From positions 1 through 5,637 of the forward strand of contig CAMZAI010000168.1 of the NCBI GenBank assembly GCA_947304065.1: a DNA stretch of 5,637 nucleotides, given 5' to 3'. This DNA comes from an uncultured Clostridia bacterium. Its GTDB lineage: Bacteria; Bacillota; Clostridia; Lachnospirales; Lachnospiraceae. Position numbers and translations under genes: made by a program. The notes beneath the pieces were generated by a model. It had not been told where the DNA came from and made no database searches. It saw nothing but the letters and a program-made list of their open reading frames with translations. Shown here in pieces: positions 5,431-5,637 of this stretch (positions are counted from its first letter, which is position 1; each line of letters starts with the position of its first letter).

Positions 5431-5455
5431 ATCATTCATTATTTGATTTCAGCGA

Positions 5456-5637
5456 TCACACCGGATAAGCCTTATTTTCCTTATCGGCAGCGTTTACGTC
5501 AACGCCCTTCTGCTGTGCCTGACGGTACTTGAAGAAATCGGTAGCAACCTGAGGGAACAGAGCGTAGGAAAGAACATCCTCATCCTGCTGGATCCACTCC
5601 TTGCACTCCTCACGGAACTTATCGAGCTGAGGCGGGA
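5456..5637 (-). CDS. Oxaloacetate decarboxylase alpha / pyruvate carboxylase subunit B-type carboxyltransferase, C-terminal fragment
   Basis: Only the last 59 codons are present; the rest lies beyond the right edge. The visible end includes PPQLDKFREECKEWIQQDED, VLSYALFPQVATDFFKYRQ and the terminal ENKAYPV. The segment EDVLSYALFPQVA is the conserved end of the PYC_OADA domain found in OadA, pyruvate carboxylase B and transcarboxylase 5S subunits, which move carboxyl groups between oxaloacetate/pyruvate and biotin. The protein stops about 30 residues after this motif, so no biotinyl-lysine domain (AMKM-type motif) is fused to it; the biotin carrier must be a separate protein. Which of the three enzyme types it serves cannot be decided from this fragment. 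It is the last gene of its operon, being followed by a strong terminator. Codons favour abundant-tRNA forms (GAT, AAG, CAG), consistent with a well-expressed enzyme. Confidence 0.85.
   Translation of the reverse strand, partial: PPQLDKFREECKEWIQQDEDVLSYALFPQVATDFFKYRQAQQKGVDVNAADKENKAYPV

Overview
The window looks like ordinary chromosomal DNA from a Gram-positive anaerobe of the Clostridia, most likely a Lachnospiraceae-type organism. The reasons are the gene families present (NrdR with an AT-rich NrdR box pair, a DagK-family lipid kinase, a small six-helix rhomboid, a PAS/GAF/GGDEF protein and a carboxyltransferase subunit ending in AYPV), strong GGAGG-type ribosome binding sites and compact intrinsic terminators. 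This assignment is inferred from protein resemblance; there is no rRNA or other direct taxonomic marker. No mobile element, CRISPR array, tRNA or rRNA was seen, and no stretch over 300 bases lacks a gene.

Layout. Seven of the eight genes are on the minus strand; only the GGDEF gene is on the plus strand. Reading the minus strand from the right edge: (1) the last 59 codons of an oxaloacetate decarboxylase/pyruvate carboxylase-type carboxyltransferase subunit, closed by an intrinsic terminator; (2) a 230-residue protein resembling the AlkZ-related family, with its own promoter, whose last codons form part of a terminator shared with the convergent GGDEF gene; (3) after the plus-strand GGDEF gene, a divergent promoter region and then a rhomboid protease - lipid kinase - TrmH-family RNA methyltransferase cluster with short gaps (35 and 40 bases after start correction); (4) nrdR, with its own promoter and two NrdR boxes, followed by a terminator; (5) at the left edge, the first 19 codons of a ComM/YifB-type Mg-chelatase-like AAA+ protein.

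How the genes fit together. The rhomboid, lipid kinase and methyltransferase share one recognisable promoter and are probably co-transcribed, but their functions (membrane proteolysis, lipid phosphorylation, RNA modification) do not form an obvious pathway. No terminator is visible between the methyltransferase and nrdR, so transcripts may run through the NrdR operators into nrdR. nrdR itself looks autoregulated. The GGDEF protein is a soluble, probably signal-responsive diguanylate cyclase without the usual inhibitory site.

No clear new biological system was found. The most worthwhile points are the NrdR box pair overlapping the nrdR promoter, the stop codon sitting in the loop of a bidirectional terminator, a promoter apparently embedded in a terminator tail, and the poorly characterised AlkZ-related-like protein.
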